NCBI RefSeq assembly: GCF_000422765.1
Contig: NZ_AUGR01000015.1
Location: forward strand, 1-64,000
Length of the DNA stretch: 64,000 bases
From: Neptunomonas japonica DSM 18939
GTDB lineage: Bacteria; Pseudomonadota; Gammaproteobacteria; Pseudomonadales; Balneatricaceae
Direction: 5' to 3'
A program made the translations under genes and the position numbers. The notes beneath the pieces were generated by a model, which saw only the letters and a program-made list of their open reading frames with translations, was not told where the DNA came from and ran no database searches. Position 1 is the stretch's first letter. Every line of letters begins with the position of its first letter. Below, piece by piece: positions 51,382-62,979 of this stretch.

Positions 51382-52989
51382 CCACTGATACCAACCAGTG
51401 CAGCACAGTAGAACTACTAATAGAAACACCAATACTGGTTTGTCTCCGTATTTAATCCAAGGAGTTACCCCCTTCATTGGATAAACTTTACTCGTTATAA
51501 CCACTTTTTCATTTAAATCTGATTGCTGCAACACCTGACCATCAGAGTCTATCACACCGGAAAGGCCAGTATTTGCTGCTCTAACCAGCATCCTTCCTGA
51601 TTCTTTTGCTCGCATACGTGCCATCTGAAAGTGCTGATAAGGTGCAGTAGTGTTTCCAAACCAAGCGTCATTGGTTATATTTACCAACCAAGTTGATTTC
51701 GGTAGTGATTCTCTTATCCTCTCACCAAATAGTATTTCATAACAAATAGATACACCAGAAAATGTGTTCGCAAGCTTCAGAACCGGAACCGTATTCCCTC
51801 GTTGATAATCTCGTTTGTTATATCCAAATAAAGCCAGAACCGGTGAAAGTATCGGTCTAAGCGGGATATATTCCCCAAACGGAACAAGACGACGTTTATG
51901 ATAGATTGCCGGTTTATCCGATATCACCATTGCGCTGTTATAGTCAGCATAGTTTGCATAATTAAAATCAGAGATGCCCGTCAATAGTTCTGCATCTGCT
52001 ACTTTCATAAGGTCTTTAATATCTTTCAGAAAAGTATCTTCTAATTCTTCTCGGTAAGCAGGAATTGCCGTTTCAGGCCAAATGACAACATCATATTTAT
52101 GATCTTTTATGGTTTTTAGTGTTATTGACTGATAATTCTCCAAAATAATACTTCGATATTCTGGATTCCATTTAATATTTTGTGGAGTATTTCCTTGTAT
52201 TATTGCTATCTCGATTGGTTTTCCTGCTGGCTTTACCCACCCTGTTTCAAGCAAGCTTAAGGCGGTGTAAATTAAAAAAGCAGAAGAAGTTGATATAAAA
52301 AAACGATTCTTATTGGCCACAACTCCATAACAAATAATGCCCGCTACTAAAGCGGTAACCCAGCTGACCAGAAAAACACCTCCTATGGGGGCCAATGAAG
52401 AAACAGGTGTATTAATCGCTGCGTATCCGATCTGGAGCCAAGGGAAATCTACAGGCCACTCACCACGTGCCCATTCCAATAATGTCCACACTGACGGATA
52501 GATAAGTAATAAGCGCGAAAAGTCATTTTTAGGGCCAAAACGATTGACCAAATACCCACACAAAGCAGGAAATAATGAGAGATAAAGAATAAAAAGCAAT
52601 AAGGCAACAAATGCTGTTGGCGCAGGAACCAATGCAAATTTATGGAAGGTTTCAAATAACCAATACAGGCCAGATGAGAATGCGCCAATTCCGAATACCC
52701 CCCCTCTAAGCGCTGCTATCCTTGGAGTCGAGAGTCGCCAGAGAAAGAACAGTATTGCTAGGCTTAGCGGCGCAAAAAAATAAAACTCGTAAGGAGCAAA
52801 AGCCAGTGGAAGTATAACCCCAGCTGCTAATGAAACCAGAACTCCTGTAATGCTTTTAAGAAGCGAGCATTTTTTTATTGGGTTATTAAACAGTAAAGTC
52901 AATCTATTGAAGTTCCAATTGTTATGGTTTTCAACATTGTAGCAATTTCTGATGCGGCTATAGGATTTGGAGTCATTTAACTTTCTCAA
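51349..52989 (-). CDS. lnt: Apolipoprotein N-acyltransferase
   Basis: This inner-membrane enzyme adds the third acyl chain to bacterial lipoproteins. There are six to eight helices, then the periplasmic nitrilase domain with Glu in VVIWPETAIP, Lys in YHKRRLVPFGEYIPL and Cys in GVSICYEILFGE, matching the Glu-Lys-Cys triad of Lnt. The start is uncertain: TTG 52989 gives 546 residues with an atypical polar extension, and the conserved part begins near LLKSITGVLV. The gene is AT-rich and is not beside the usual corC/ybeX neighbours, so it may be a second, acquired copy. Its stop lies inside the convergent pilin gene. Confidence 0.9.
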   Translation of the reverse strand: MRKLNDSKSYSRIRNCYNVENHNNWNFNRLTLLFNNPIKKCSLLKSITGVLVSLAAGVILPLAFAPYEFYFFAPLSLAILFFLWRLSTPRIAALRGGVFGIGAFSSGLYWLFETFHKFALVPAPTAFVALLLFILYLSLFPALCGYLVNRFGPKNDFSRLLLIYPSVWTLLEWARGEWPVDFPWLQIGYAAINTPVSSLAPIGGVFLVSWVTALVAGIICYGVVANKNRFFISTSSAFLIYTALSLLETGWVKPAGKPIEIAIIQGNTPQNIKWNPEYRSIILENYQSITLKTIKDHKYDVVIWPETAIPAYREELEDTFLKDIKDLMKVADAELLTGISDFNYANYADYNSAMVISDKPAIYHKRRLVPFGEYIPLRPILSPVLALFGYNKRDYQRGNTVPVLKLANTFSGVSICYEILFGERIRESLPKSTWLVNITNDAWFGNTTAPYQHFQMARMRAKESGRMLVRAANTGLSGVIDSDGQVLQQSDLNEKVVITSKVYPMKGVTPWIKYGDKPVLVFLLVVLLCCTGWYQWLKVRINGNRT

Positions 52990-53181
52990 ATTCTTATTTG
53001 AATTTCCTCTTTAGGAGGCTGGGGAGCGTGCGATTAAGAGTAGTGACAAGTTAACTCGTGCTACGGGATGCAGGGCTACTTAGTAAATAGTTGTACAGAG
53101 TAGGACTTAATAAGATGTTATGACGCACAGGTATTGCACAGACGGGAGCCCGGATATGGACCGGAAGCAGATTTCAGGCAC

Positions 53182-53213
53182 AAAAAAAGCGGTAACATTT
53201 AAGTTCCGCTTTC
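53182..53213 (-). terminator. Terminator after tRNA-Leu
   Basis: On the minus strand the AAAGCGG / CCGCTTT stem, extended by AAC/GTT, is followed by a run of T, about 60 bases after the tRNA. Confidence 0.75.
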
Positions 53214-53269
53214 TCTTAATGCCTTGATTTAAGGGTCTTTTTATTATGATCAATGGCTTGATCAAGTAA

Positions 53270-53354
53270 TGGTACCGGTGAGCGGACTTGAACCGCTACG
53301 CCTTTCGGCAACGGATTTTGAATCCGTCGTGTATACCAATTTCACCACACCGGC
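53270..53354 (-). tRNA. tRNA-Leu(CAA)
   Basis: On the minus strand an 85-base tRNA starts GCCGGTG and ends CACCGGT-ACCA, so CCA is encoded. The first acceptor pair is G-U. The anticodon stem ACGGA / TCCGT holds loop TTCAAAA with anticodon CAA, reading UUG. A long variable arm (TGCCGAAAGGCG) and the T-loop GGTTCAAGTCC fit leucine tRNA. Confidence 0.95.
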
Positions 53355-53553
53355 ACATCTTTAACTTCTTTTGCTCAGTATCTGATAGATAGTTACTTAA
53401 GTAATCCGTCTATCAATTTAACCATACTGGCTTAAAGTGTGGGCGTATTATAGGCAGCTTTCGCAGCACGTCAATCCTTATATTTAAACTATGATAAAAA
53501 AAATTATTTTGCTGTACAATCTCTCGCCTCTTTAACGTCCTTTTTGTAGTGAT

Positions 53554-55736
<2,183 letters not shown>

Positions 55737-55764
55737 TTTTAATTTCATAACGTTAGGAGTAGCA

Positions 55765-56100
55765 ATGAGCTTCTTTATTTCCCCAGCTTACGCTGAAGCA
55801 GCAGGTGCTGCAGGAGAAATGGATCCGGGTTTTTTCAACATTATTTTCCTGTTGGGCTTTGGTTTAATTTTCTATTTCTTCATGTGGCGCCCTCAGGCAA
55901 AACGTGCCAAAGATCATAAAGCATTGATCAACGATCTGGCCAAAGGTGATGAAGTGCTAACCGCTGGTGGTATTCTTGGTAAAGTTGTTAAGCTAAATGA
56001 TGACTATGTAGTTCTAGAAGTAAGCGAAGGAACTGAGCTAACTTTCCAGAAGGTACACGTTTCAGCTGTATTGCCTAAAGGCACTCTGAAAAGCATCTAA
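55765..56100 (+). CDS. yajC: Sec translocase accessory subunit YajC
   Basis: This 111-residue inner-membrane protein has one helix (about residues 25-43, IIFLLGFGLIFYFFMWRPQAKR), then DEVLTAGGILGKVVKLNDDYV, the family core. YajC associates with SecDF and SecYEG. AGGAG precedes the ATG. It lies 28 bases after tgt, and a hairpin separates it from secD. Confidence 0.97.
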   Translation: MSFFISPAYAEAAGAAGEMDPGFFNIIFLLGFGLIFYFFMWRPQAKRAKDHKALINDLAKGDEVLTAGGILGKVVKLNDDYVVLEVSEGTELTFQKVHVSAVLPKGTLKSI

Positions 56101-56116
56101 TACTTAAGTTTGTTTG

Positions 56117-56148
56117 AAACGCCACTCTTCTCAGTGGCGTTTTCGTTT
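56117..56148 (+). terminator. Hairpin between yajC and secD
   Basis: The 10-bp perfect stem AAACGCCACT / AGTGGCGTTT has loop CTTCTC and is followed by TCGTTT. The T run is interrupted, so it may be a partial terminator that lowers secDF expression relative to yajC. Confidence 0.55.
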
Positions 56149-56168
56149 GTATACAAGGAACGGGCACC

Positions 56169-58022
56169 ATGCTCAACCGATACCCTCTGTGGAAAAATCT
56201 ACTTATTATCTTTGTACTGCTAATTGGCGCGCTTTACGCATCTCCCAATTTGTATCCTGAAGATTATGCTGTGCAGCTGTCAGGTAATCGTGACATTCAT
56301 CAGGTAGATCAACCGCTGATGGATACCGTTACCTCTGCCTTGAAACGTGAAGGCTTAATTTATAAAGAAGTTGAGTTAACGAGCAAAAGTGGACTGATTC
56401 GTTTTGCTGATGGCGAAACCCAGTTAAAAGCTAAGCAAGTTATTAGCACCGTATTGGGCGATAACTATGTTGTTGCGCTGAACTTAGCGCCGACTACGCC
56501 TGAATGGCTGGAGAATATTGGCGCGGGCCCTATGAAGTTAGGGCTTGATCTGCGTGGTGGTGTGCACTTCTTGTTAGAAGTGGACATGGCGACTGCAGTC
56601 GCTCAACGTCTTGATGTGTATGTATCTGAGATTAAAGTGAAGTTGCGCGAAGATAAGTTGCGCTATCGCTCAGTCACACATCGTGAAGATGGTAGTTTAG
56701 AAGTAAAGTTTGCAGATGCAGCAGTACGCGACAAAGCTCAGAGCTTGGTACGTAAAGATTACACTGAATTTCTTTTACAGACAGAAGATACTGACAAGGG
56801 TAATTTTTTGATTGTTACTCTGACAGAGCAAACAACGCGTGCGATCGAAGATTATGCAATCAAGCAAAACTTAACAACTCTGCGTAATCGTGTGAATGAG
56901 TTAGGTGTTGCTGAGCCTCTGGTACAGCGTCAAGGGCGCAATCGTATCGTTGTTCAATTACCTGGTGTACAAGATGCCGCTGCTGCAAAACGTATTATTG
57001 GTAAAACAGCGAACCTTGAGTTTCGATTGGAAGCTAAACCAGATGCAAGTCGTGGTTTGACCGATACGTATGAGTTCCGTAATGAACCTGGGCGTAGAGG
57101 TGTGCTTGAAAAAGACATTATTATTACCGGTTCAAGTGTTTCGAATGCACAGTCAACGTTTGATGAAAATGGCCAGCCCCAAGTATCTATTACGTTAGAT
57201 AGCAAGGGTGGGCAGTTAATGGGGCGGACCACGCGTAACGCTATTAAGCGTCGTATGGCTGTTCTTTTTGTTGAGCACAAAGCACGAACCTTGATTGAAA
57301 CCGTGGATGGGGAGCAAGTAGAAAGACGTATCCCTTATGTAGAGAAGAAAATCATCTCTCTGGCAACAATCCAGTCGGTGTTGGGTTCTTCCTTTCGTAT
57401 AACGGGCCTTGATGGTGGTGGTGAGTCGTCTGAATTGGCATTGTTGTTACGTGCAGGTGCGCTGGCAGCTCCGGTTTACTTTGTTGAAGAACGTACCGTG
57501 GGGCCAAGTTTAGGTGCTGAGAACATTGCGCAGGGTGTTACTTCTGTGCAAATCGGTTTTGCACTTGTGTTGATCTTCATGCTGGCTATTTATCGCGTCT
57601 TCGGACTGTTGGCTAATATTGCGCTGTGTATCAACTTGATGCTGTTGGTGGCAGTGATGTCGTTGTTATCAGCGACGCTAACATTGCCAGGTATTGCCGG
57701 TATCGTGTTAACGGTAGGTATGGCGGTTGACGCCAACGTGCTCATCTTTGCGCGTATAAAGGAGGAGTTGAAAAATGGTCTTCCTCCGCAATCTGCTATC
57801 AGCGCTGGTTTTGATCGAGCCTTTACGACAATATTTGATGCCAACATTACGACATTGATCGCTGCTGTAATCTTGTTCTCAATGGGAACAGGGCCTGTGA
57901 AAGGTTTCGCAATTACATTGTCAGTTGGTATTGTGACGTCGATGTTTACCGCTATTTTGGTAACACGTGCGTTAGTGAACTTAACCTATGGCAACCGCCA
58001 GCTTAAATCGCTGTCGATCTGA
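56169..58022 (+). CDS. secD: Protein translocase subunit SecD
   Basis: This 617-residue RND-type protein uses the proton gradient to complete export of proteins through SecYEG. After a first helix comes the large periplasmic P1 domain with GLDLRGGVHFLLEVD, then RVNELGVAEPLVQRQGRNRI. Five helices follow from about VQIGFALVLIFM, with TVGMAVDANVLIFARIKEEL containing the conserved Asp and Arg. secF follows after five bases. Confidence 0.98.
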   Translation: MLNRYPLWKNLLIIFVLLIGALYASPNLYPEDYAVQLSGNRDIHQVDQPLMDTVTSALKREGLIYKEVELTSKSGLIRFADGETQLKAKQVISTVLGDNYVVALNLAPTTPEWLENIGAGPMKLGLDLRGGVHFLLEVDMATAVAQRLDVYVSEIKVKLREDKLRYRSVTHREDGSLEVKFADAAVRDKAQSLVRKDYTEFLLQTEDTDKGNFLIVTLTEQTTRAIEDYAIKQNLTTLRNRVNELGVAEPLVQRQGRNRIVVQLPGVQDAAAAKRIIGKTANLEFRLEAKPDASRGLTDTYEFRNEPGRRGVLEKDIIITGSSVSNAQSTFDENGQPQVSITLDSKGGQLMGRTTRNAIKRRMAVLFVEHKARTLIETVDGEQVERRIPYVEKKIISLATIQSVLGSSFRITGLDGGGESSELALLLRAGALAAPVYFVEERTVGPSLGAENIAQGVTSVQIGFALVLIFMLAIYRVFGLLANIALCINLMLLVAVMSLLSATLTLPGIAGIVLTVGMAVDANVLIFARIKEELKNGLPPQSAISAGFDRAFTTIFDANITTLIAAVILFSMGTGPVKGFAITLSVGIVTSMFTAILVTRALVNLTYGNRQLKSLSI

Positions 58023-58027
58023 GGTAC

Positions 58028-58960
58028 ATGAAGATGTCAGGACATATTAAAGTTTACAACTTCATGGGTTTACGGAAGTTGGCAACTATATTTTCATTGT
58101 TGTTATTGCTGGTATCCATTGGCTCTTTAGCAACGCGTGGGTTGAACTTAGGGCTAGACTTTACCGGTGGTAGCCTCGTCGAATTAGGTTATGAGAAAGA
58201 AGCTAACCTAAATGATATCCGCAGCCAGCTAGAAGGTGCGGGTTTTGATGGTGCTGTTGTACAAACCTTTGGTGCACCAACCGATATTCTTATTCGTTTG
58301 GGATCAGATCATGATCCTAAGCTGGGCGATAAGGTATTGGCTGCTTTACAGCAGGGTGATGACCAAAATATCGAATTACGCCGTAATGAGTTTGTGGGTG
58401 CGCAGGTTGGTGAAGAGCTGCGTGAGCAGGGCGGCCTGGGAATGCTGCTGGCACTCTTTATGATCATGCTGTACGTAGCTTTTCGTTTTCAGTTCAAGTT
58501 CTCGGTAGGTGCTGTCGTTGCTTTAGGGCACGATGTATTGATCGTTGTTGGGTTCTTTTCCCTCTTTCAGATTGAATTCGATTTAACGGTACTGGCCGCT
58601 GTGTTGGCTGTTATCGGTTACTCGTTGAACGATACAATTGTAGTGGCGGACAGGATTCGTGAGAACTTTCGTAAGCTGCGTAAAGAAAGCTCGATGGAAA
58701 TAATGAATATTTCATTGAGTCAGACCTTGAGTCGTACCTTGATTACTTCGGTGACTACTTTACTAGTGTTGGTAGCGTTGGCAGTGTTTGGCGGTGAGAT
58801 GATTCACGGCTTTGCCATTGCGTTGTTAGTCGGTGTTACTGTAGGTACTTACTCTTCTATCTATGTGGCAGCAAATGCTCTGATCATGATGGGGATTTGT
58901 AAGGAAGATTTGATACCCCCGCCTAAAGATGATCAGGAAGCGGTAGACGAGCTTCCTTAA
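58028..58960 (+). CDS. secF: Protein translocase subunit SecF
   Basis: This 310-residue partner of SecD has six helices. Recognised by GLNLGLDFTGGSLVEL and by VIGYSLNDTIVVADRIRENF, which carries the conserved Asp of helix 4. The C-terminal tail is acidic. It ends the operon ahead of a strong terminator. Confidence 0.98.
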   Translation: MKMSGHIKVYNFMGLRKLATIFSLLLLLVSIGSLATRGLNLGLDFTGGSLVELGYEKEANLNDIRSQLEGAGFDGAVVQTFGAPTDILIRLGSDHDPKLGDKVLAALQQGDDQNIELRRNEFVGAQVGEELREQGGLGMLLALFMIMLYVAFRFQFKFSVGAVVALGHDVLIVVGFFSLFQIEFDLTVLAAVLAVIGYSLNDTIVVADRIRENFRKLRKESSMEIMNISLSQTLSRTLITSVTTLLVLVALAVFGGEMIHGFAIALLVGVTVGTYSSIYVAANALIMMGICKEDLIPPPKDDQEAVDELP

Positions 58961-58971
58961 ATTAGTGAAAC

Positions 58972-59003
58972 ACAGGCCGGCATCTTGCCGGCCTGTTTGT
59001 TTA
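58972..59003 (+). terminator. Terminator after secF
   Basis: The 11-bp perfect stem ACAGGCCGGCA / TGCCGGCCTGT has loop TCT and is followed by TTGTTT. Confidence 0.85.
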
Positions 59004-59048
59004 TACCGCATACTATTAAAAAATAGTTGATCTATTGGATGGAAAGTC

Positions 59049-61589
59049 ATGAGTAAAGAGTGGACCCAGAACGATCCAGAAGCTCAGCGTGAAGCTGAGA
59101 AGTATCAGAACCCGGTACCTAGCCGTGAGTATATTCTTGATTTTCTGCATAGCTGGGGAGCTCCCATTAGTCATGGCAGACTGTGTGCTGAATTAAAGAT
59201 ATCTGGCGAAGATCCTATCGAAGCAGTTTCTCGGCGTCTTAAAGCAATGTGCCGTGACGGCCAGCTAATGAGCAACCGTAAAAACGAATTTGGTCTGATT
59301 AAAAAAATGGACCTGTTGCCAGGTAGAGTTATCGGTCATCGTGATGGTTTTGGCTTCGTTAAACCTGATGAGGGCGGTAATGATTTATTCATTAGCCCAC
59401 GTCAAATGCGTCAGGTTTTTGATGGCGACCGTGTTGTTGTGCAAGAGATTGGTGTTGATCAGAAAGGTCGGCGCGAAGGTAAAGTAATAGAAGTATTAGA
59501 ACACTGTACGCATAAGCTTGTAGGGCGTTTTAAAGGCGCTGCAGGGTTTGGGCATATACACCCTGAAAACCAACGTATTACGCAGCAGGTTATGGTAATC
59601 GCAGACCCAGAAGGCGGTCTTTCTTATGAAGATGATCAGCTGGTGGTGGTTGAGATTACTCAGCAACCAGGCAAGCGTAATATGCCTCAAGGTCGTGTTA
59701 TCGAGGTGTTGGGCGATCATATGGCAGCCGGAATGGAAATTCAGGTTGCTATTCATAACTACGATATTCCCAATGAGTGGCCTGATGCCATTCATCAAGA
59801 AATTGGCGATTTAACACCAGAAGTTGAAGAGTCTGCAAAGCAGAATCGCGTTGATTTGCGTCATCTCCCTTTTGTTACTATTGATGGTGAAGATGCCAGA
59901 GACTTTGATGATGCGGTTTATGCAGAGGAGAAAGCCAGCGGTGGCTGGCGCTTATGGGTGGCTATCGCCGATGTCTCTTGGTATGTGCGCCCTGGTACAG
60001 CGCTTGACCAAGAAGCACATAAGCGTGGTAATTCGGTGTATTTTCCTGAGTTTGTTGTTCCTATGCTGCCAGAGCTGTTGTCGAATGGCTTGTGTTCGTT
60101 GAACCCTAATGCAGATCGTTTGGCGATGGTTTGTGAAATGACTATTAGTGCTGCTGGCGTGCTATCGGGTTACCGCTTCTATGAGTCAGTTATCAACTCA
60201 CAGGCAAGGCTAACCTACACAAAAGTGGGGGCTATGTTGATGGAGCCTACCTCTGATGATGGTGTTGCTCTGCGTAGTGAGTACTCACATGTTGTGCCTC
60301 ATCTTGAGCATTTATATGCACTGTATTTTGCATTAAGAACTGCACGCGGGAAGAGGGGAGCTATTGATTTTGAAACCACCGAAAGCCGTATGATTTTTGG
60401 TGAAGATCGCAAGATTGAACAGATTGTGCCTATTGTGCGTAATGATGCGCATAAGTTGATTGAAGAATGTATGTTGTGTGCGAATGTTGCTACAGCACGT
60501 TTTTTAAGCAGCACTGATATGCCTACGCTGTATCGTGTTCATGAAGGGCCTAAAGTCGGTCGCTTAGAGAGCCTTAGATCTTATTTGGGTGAGCTTGGGC
60601 TTGAGTTGGGTGGCGGTGATGAGCCAGATCCAAAGGATTATCAGCAGTTGGCTGGTTGGATAGAAGAGCGTCCTGATCGACATGTGATACAGACAATGAT
60701 GTTGCGTTCAATGGCACAAGCGGTCTATACGCCTGAGAACAATGGCCACTTTGGTTTGGCTTACCCTGCTTATACGCATTTCACATCGCCTATTAGGCGT
60801 TACCCTGACCTGTTGGTGCATCGTGCTATTCGTGCCATGATTCATTCTGACTCTCAGGCGCGCACCGTTCGTCGTCCTGATGATTTTGTGCAGAATCCTG
60901 AGTTCAGGTATGCCTACACCACTGAGCAGGTTGTACAGCTTGGTGAGCATTGCTCAATGTCGGAGCGACGTGCTGATGATGCTACGCGTGATGTGGTTGC
61001 GTGGCTCAAATGTGAGTTTATGCAAGACCAGGTTGGTCATGAGTACGACGGTGTTGTCTCTGCAGTCACAGGTTTTGGTTTGTTTATAGAATTGGAATCT
61101 GTTTATATCGAAGGCTTGGTACATATTACTGGTTTGCCAAGTGATTATTATCACTTTGATGCGGCGAAGCAGCGCTTAGTCGGGGAGCGCACTCGTAAGG
61201 TCTTTAAATTAGGTGATCGTTTGCGAGTTCAGGTTGCGCGAGTCGATTTAGATGACCGTAAAATTGATTTTGAATTAGTGAAATCACTAGAGAGTGGCCA
61301 AGTAGTTAAAGCTAAAGTCAGTCAGCGTCAGCTATTGGCAGAAGGCAAAATAGGGGCTGCAGGAGATCGTGCTAAGCCTAAAGCAGCAAATGGCCGAGGT
61401 AAGCCGAAAAGTAAAGCTAAGCCGAAGCATCAAGGGTCGGCGCATAAAAAGGCGCATATGTCTGCGGCTGAGCGAGAGCTAGCGGCTGTATCTAAAGGTG
61501 GAGAAGGCAAAAGTAAAAAAGCTCAAAAACGTCGTGCTAAAAAACCTAAGAAGGCTTCGGCGGCTAAGTCATCCAGCGGTAGTAAGTGA
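59049..61589 (+). CDS. rnr: Ribonuclease R
   Basis: This 846-residue processive 3'-to-5' exoribonuclease of the RNB family degrades structured RNA. It has an N-terminal winged-helix (about 22-90), cold-shock domains (RVIGHRDGFGFVKPDEGG), the RNB catalytic core with DGEDARDFDDAVYAE carrying the metal-binding Asp residues, an S1 domain near VVSAVTGFGLFIELES, and a Lys/Ala-rich basic tail of about 80 residues. The tail is somewhat longer than in E. coli RNase R (813 residues). It is monocistronic. Confidence 0.97.
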   Translation: MSKEWTQNDPEAQREAEKYQNPVPSREYILDFLHSWGAPISHGRLCAELKISGEDPIEAVSRRLKAMCRDGQLMSNRKNEFGLIKKMDLLPGRVIGHRDGFGFVKPDEGGNDLFISPRQMRQVFDGDRVVVQEIGVDQKGRREGKVIEVLEHCTHKLVGRFKGAAGFGHIHPENQRITQQVMVIADPEGGLSYEDDQLVVVEITQQPGKRNMPQGRVIEVLGDHMAAGMEIQVAIHNYDIPNEWPDAIHQEIGDLTPEVEESAKQNRVDLRHLPFVTIDGEDARDFDDAVYAEEKASGGWRLWVAIADVSWYVRPGTALDQEAHKRGNSVYFPEFVVPMLPELLSNGLCSLNPNADRLAMVCEMTISAAGVLSGYRFYESVINSQARLTYTKVGAMLMEPTSDDGVALRSEYSHVVPHLEHLYALYFALRTARGKRGAIDFETTESRMIFGEDRKIEQIVPIVRNDAHKLIEECMLCANVATARFLSSTDMPTLYRVHEGPKVGRLESLRSYLGELGLELGGGDEPDPKDYQQLAGWIEERPDRHVIQTMMLRSMAQAVYTPENNGHFGLAYPAYTHFTSPIRRYPDLLVHRAIRAMIHSDSQARTVRRPDDFVQNPEFRYAYTTEQVVQLGEHCSMSERRADDATRDVVAWLKCEFMQDQVGHEYDGVVSAVTGFGLFIELESVYIEGLVHITGLPSDYYHFDAAKQRLVGERTRKVFKLGDRLRVQVARVDLDDRKIDFELVKSLESGQVVKAKVSQRQLLAEGKIGAAGDRAKPKAANGRGKPKSKAKPKHQGSAHKKAHMSAAERELAAVSKGGEGKSKKAQKRRAKKPKKASAAKSSSGSK

Positions 61590-61690
61590 TTCAGAGCGAA
61601 TGCTCTTTGTATAATATTGCCACTGTTTGTAGCAGCATTTTTGCAGCAACACTCTTTACAGTAATATTGTTTACCTAGATTGGAAGTTTG

Positions 61691-62941
61691 ATGAAAGAGA
61701 TTATTTTACTCACGATATCCGGTGAAGATAAGCCGGGTGTGACCTCGACTATAACATCTATTTTGGCTGGTTTTCAGGTCAATATTCTAGATATAGGGCA
61801 GGCCGTAATTCATAATACCTTGTCTTTGGGTATTCTTATTGAGGTGCCGCAGGTATCGGAATCATCGCCTATTTTGCGTGACTTGTTATTTAAAACGCAT
61901 GAAATGGATATGAAGGTTCGTTTTCAGCCTATAGGCGAAGAAGAGTACGAACAGTGGGTTGCAGGCCAAGGCAAGTCGCGTCATATCATTACGCTATTAG
62001 CGCGTAAAATAACGGCGACGCACATTGCTACGGTGACCGAAGTAGCCTCTCAGCACGGTCTTAATATTGATAAAATTACGCGTTTATCAGGTCGTTTGTC
62101 GCTGGGTAGTGAGTCACAAGAGAAAGCTAAGGCTTGCGTTGAATTCTCTGTGCGTGGTGCATCTAGTGATTTATCGCTGTTACAAGAAGAGTTTCTACGC
62201 ACGGCTAGTGACCTAGATGTTGATATCGCCTTTCAGGAAGATAATATTTTCCGTCGTAATCGTCGATTGGTTGTGTTCGATATGGACTCAACGCTGATTG
62301 AAGCCGAAGTAATCGATGAGTTAGCTAAAGAGGCCGGCGTAGGTGATCAGGTTATTGAGATCACTGAAGCGGCCATGCGAGGAGAGCTCGACTTCAATGA
62401 AAGCTTCCGTCGCCGTGTTGCGTTGCTGAAAGGGCTAGATGCCAGTGTGCTTGAGTCGGTTGCACAGCGTTTGCCTATGACTGAGGGTGCTGAAGAGCTG
62501 GTTTCAAGCTTGAAAGCGTTGGGCTTCAAAACGGCAATACTGTCTGGTGGGTTTACCTATTTTGCTGAGAAGCTGCAGCAACAGCTTGGTTTTGATTATG
62601 TTTATGCTAACAAGTTAGACATTAAAGGCGGAGTTGTTACAGGAGATGTGGTCGGTGAAATCGTTAATGGTAACCGTAAGGCTGAGCTATTAAGAGAAAT
62701 TGCCGAGCGTGAAGGTGTGCGTTTGGAGCAGACCATTGCTGTTGGTGATGGCGCTAATGATTTGCCTATGTTGTCAATTGCGGGGCTAGGTATCGCTTTT
62801 AGGGCTAAGCCGTTGGTGCGCCAGAGTGCGAAGCAGGCAATCTCAACGCTAGGACTTGATGGTATTTTATACTTGATAGGATTTAGAGACCGAGATTCAT
62901 TGCAGGCTGATTACTCTGAGCTTCCTTGTAGATTGAAGTAG
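61691..62941 (+). CDS. serB: Phosphoserine phosphatase
   Basis: This 416-residue HAD phosphatase catalyses the last step of serine synthesis. An N-terminal tandem ACT-like region (from LLTISGEDKPGVTSTITSIL) precedes the HAD domain: nucleophile FDMDSTLIEAEVIDEL, motif II SGGFTYFAE, and motif III GDGANDLPML. ATG 61691 is chosen because GGAAG lies six bases upstream. The adjacent convergent gene is fimX-like, the same neighbourhood as serB/fimX (PA4960/PA4959) of Pseudomonas aeruginosa as I recall it. Confidence 0.97.
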   Translation: MKEIILLTISGEDKPGVTSTITSILAGFQVNILDIGQAVIHNTLSLGILIEVPQVSESSPILRDLLFKTHEMDMKVRFQPIGEEEYEQWVAGQGKSRHIITLLARKITATHIATVTEVASQHGLNIDKITRLSGRLSLGSESQEKAKACVEFSVRGASSDLSLLQEEFLRTASDLDVDIAFQEDNIFRRNRRLVVFDMDSTLIEAEVIDELAKEAGVGDQVIEITEAAMRGELDFNESFRRRVALLKGLDASVLESVAQRLPMTEGAEELVSSLKALGFKTAILSGGFTYFAEKLQQQLGFDYVYANKLDIKGGVVTGDVVGEIVNGNRKAELLREIAEREGVRLEQTIAVGDGANDLPMLSIAGLGIAFRAKPLVRQSAKQAISTLGLDGILYLIGFRDRDSLQADYSELPCRLK

Positions 62942-62978
62942 AAAAATGCCAGTGCTGTTACCAGTACTGGCATTTTTT
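62942..62978. terminator. Bidirectional terminator, serB / fimX-like
   Basis: The 12-bp perfect stem AAAAATGCCAGT / ACTGGCATTTTT encloses a 12-base loop, between two convergent genes, with T runs in both directions. Confidence 0.9.
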
Positions 62979-62979
62979 A

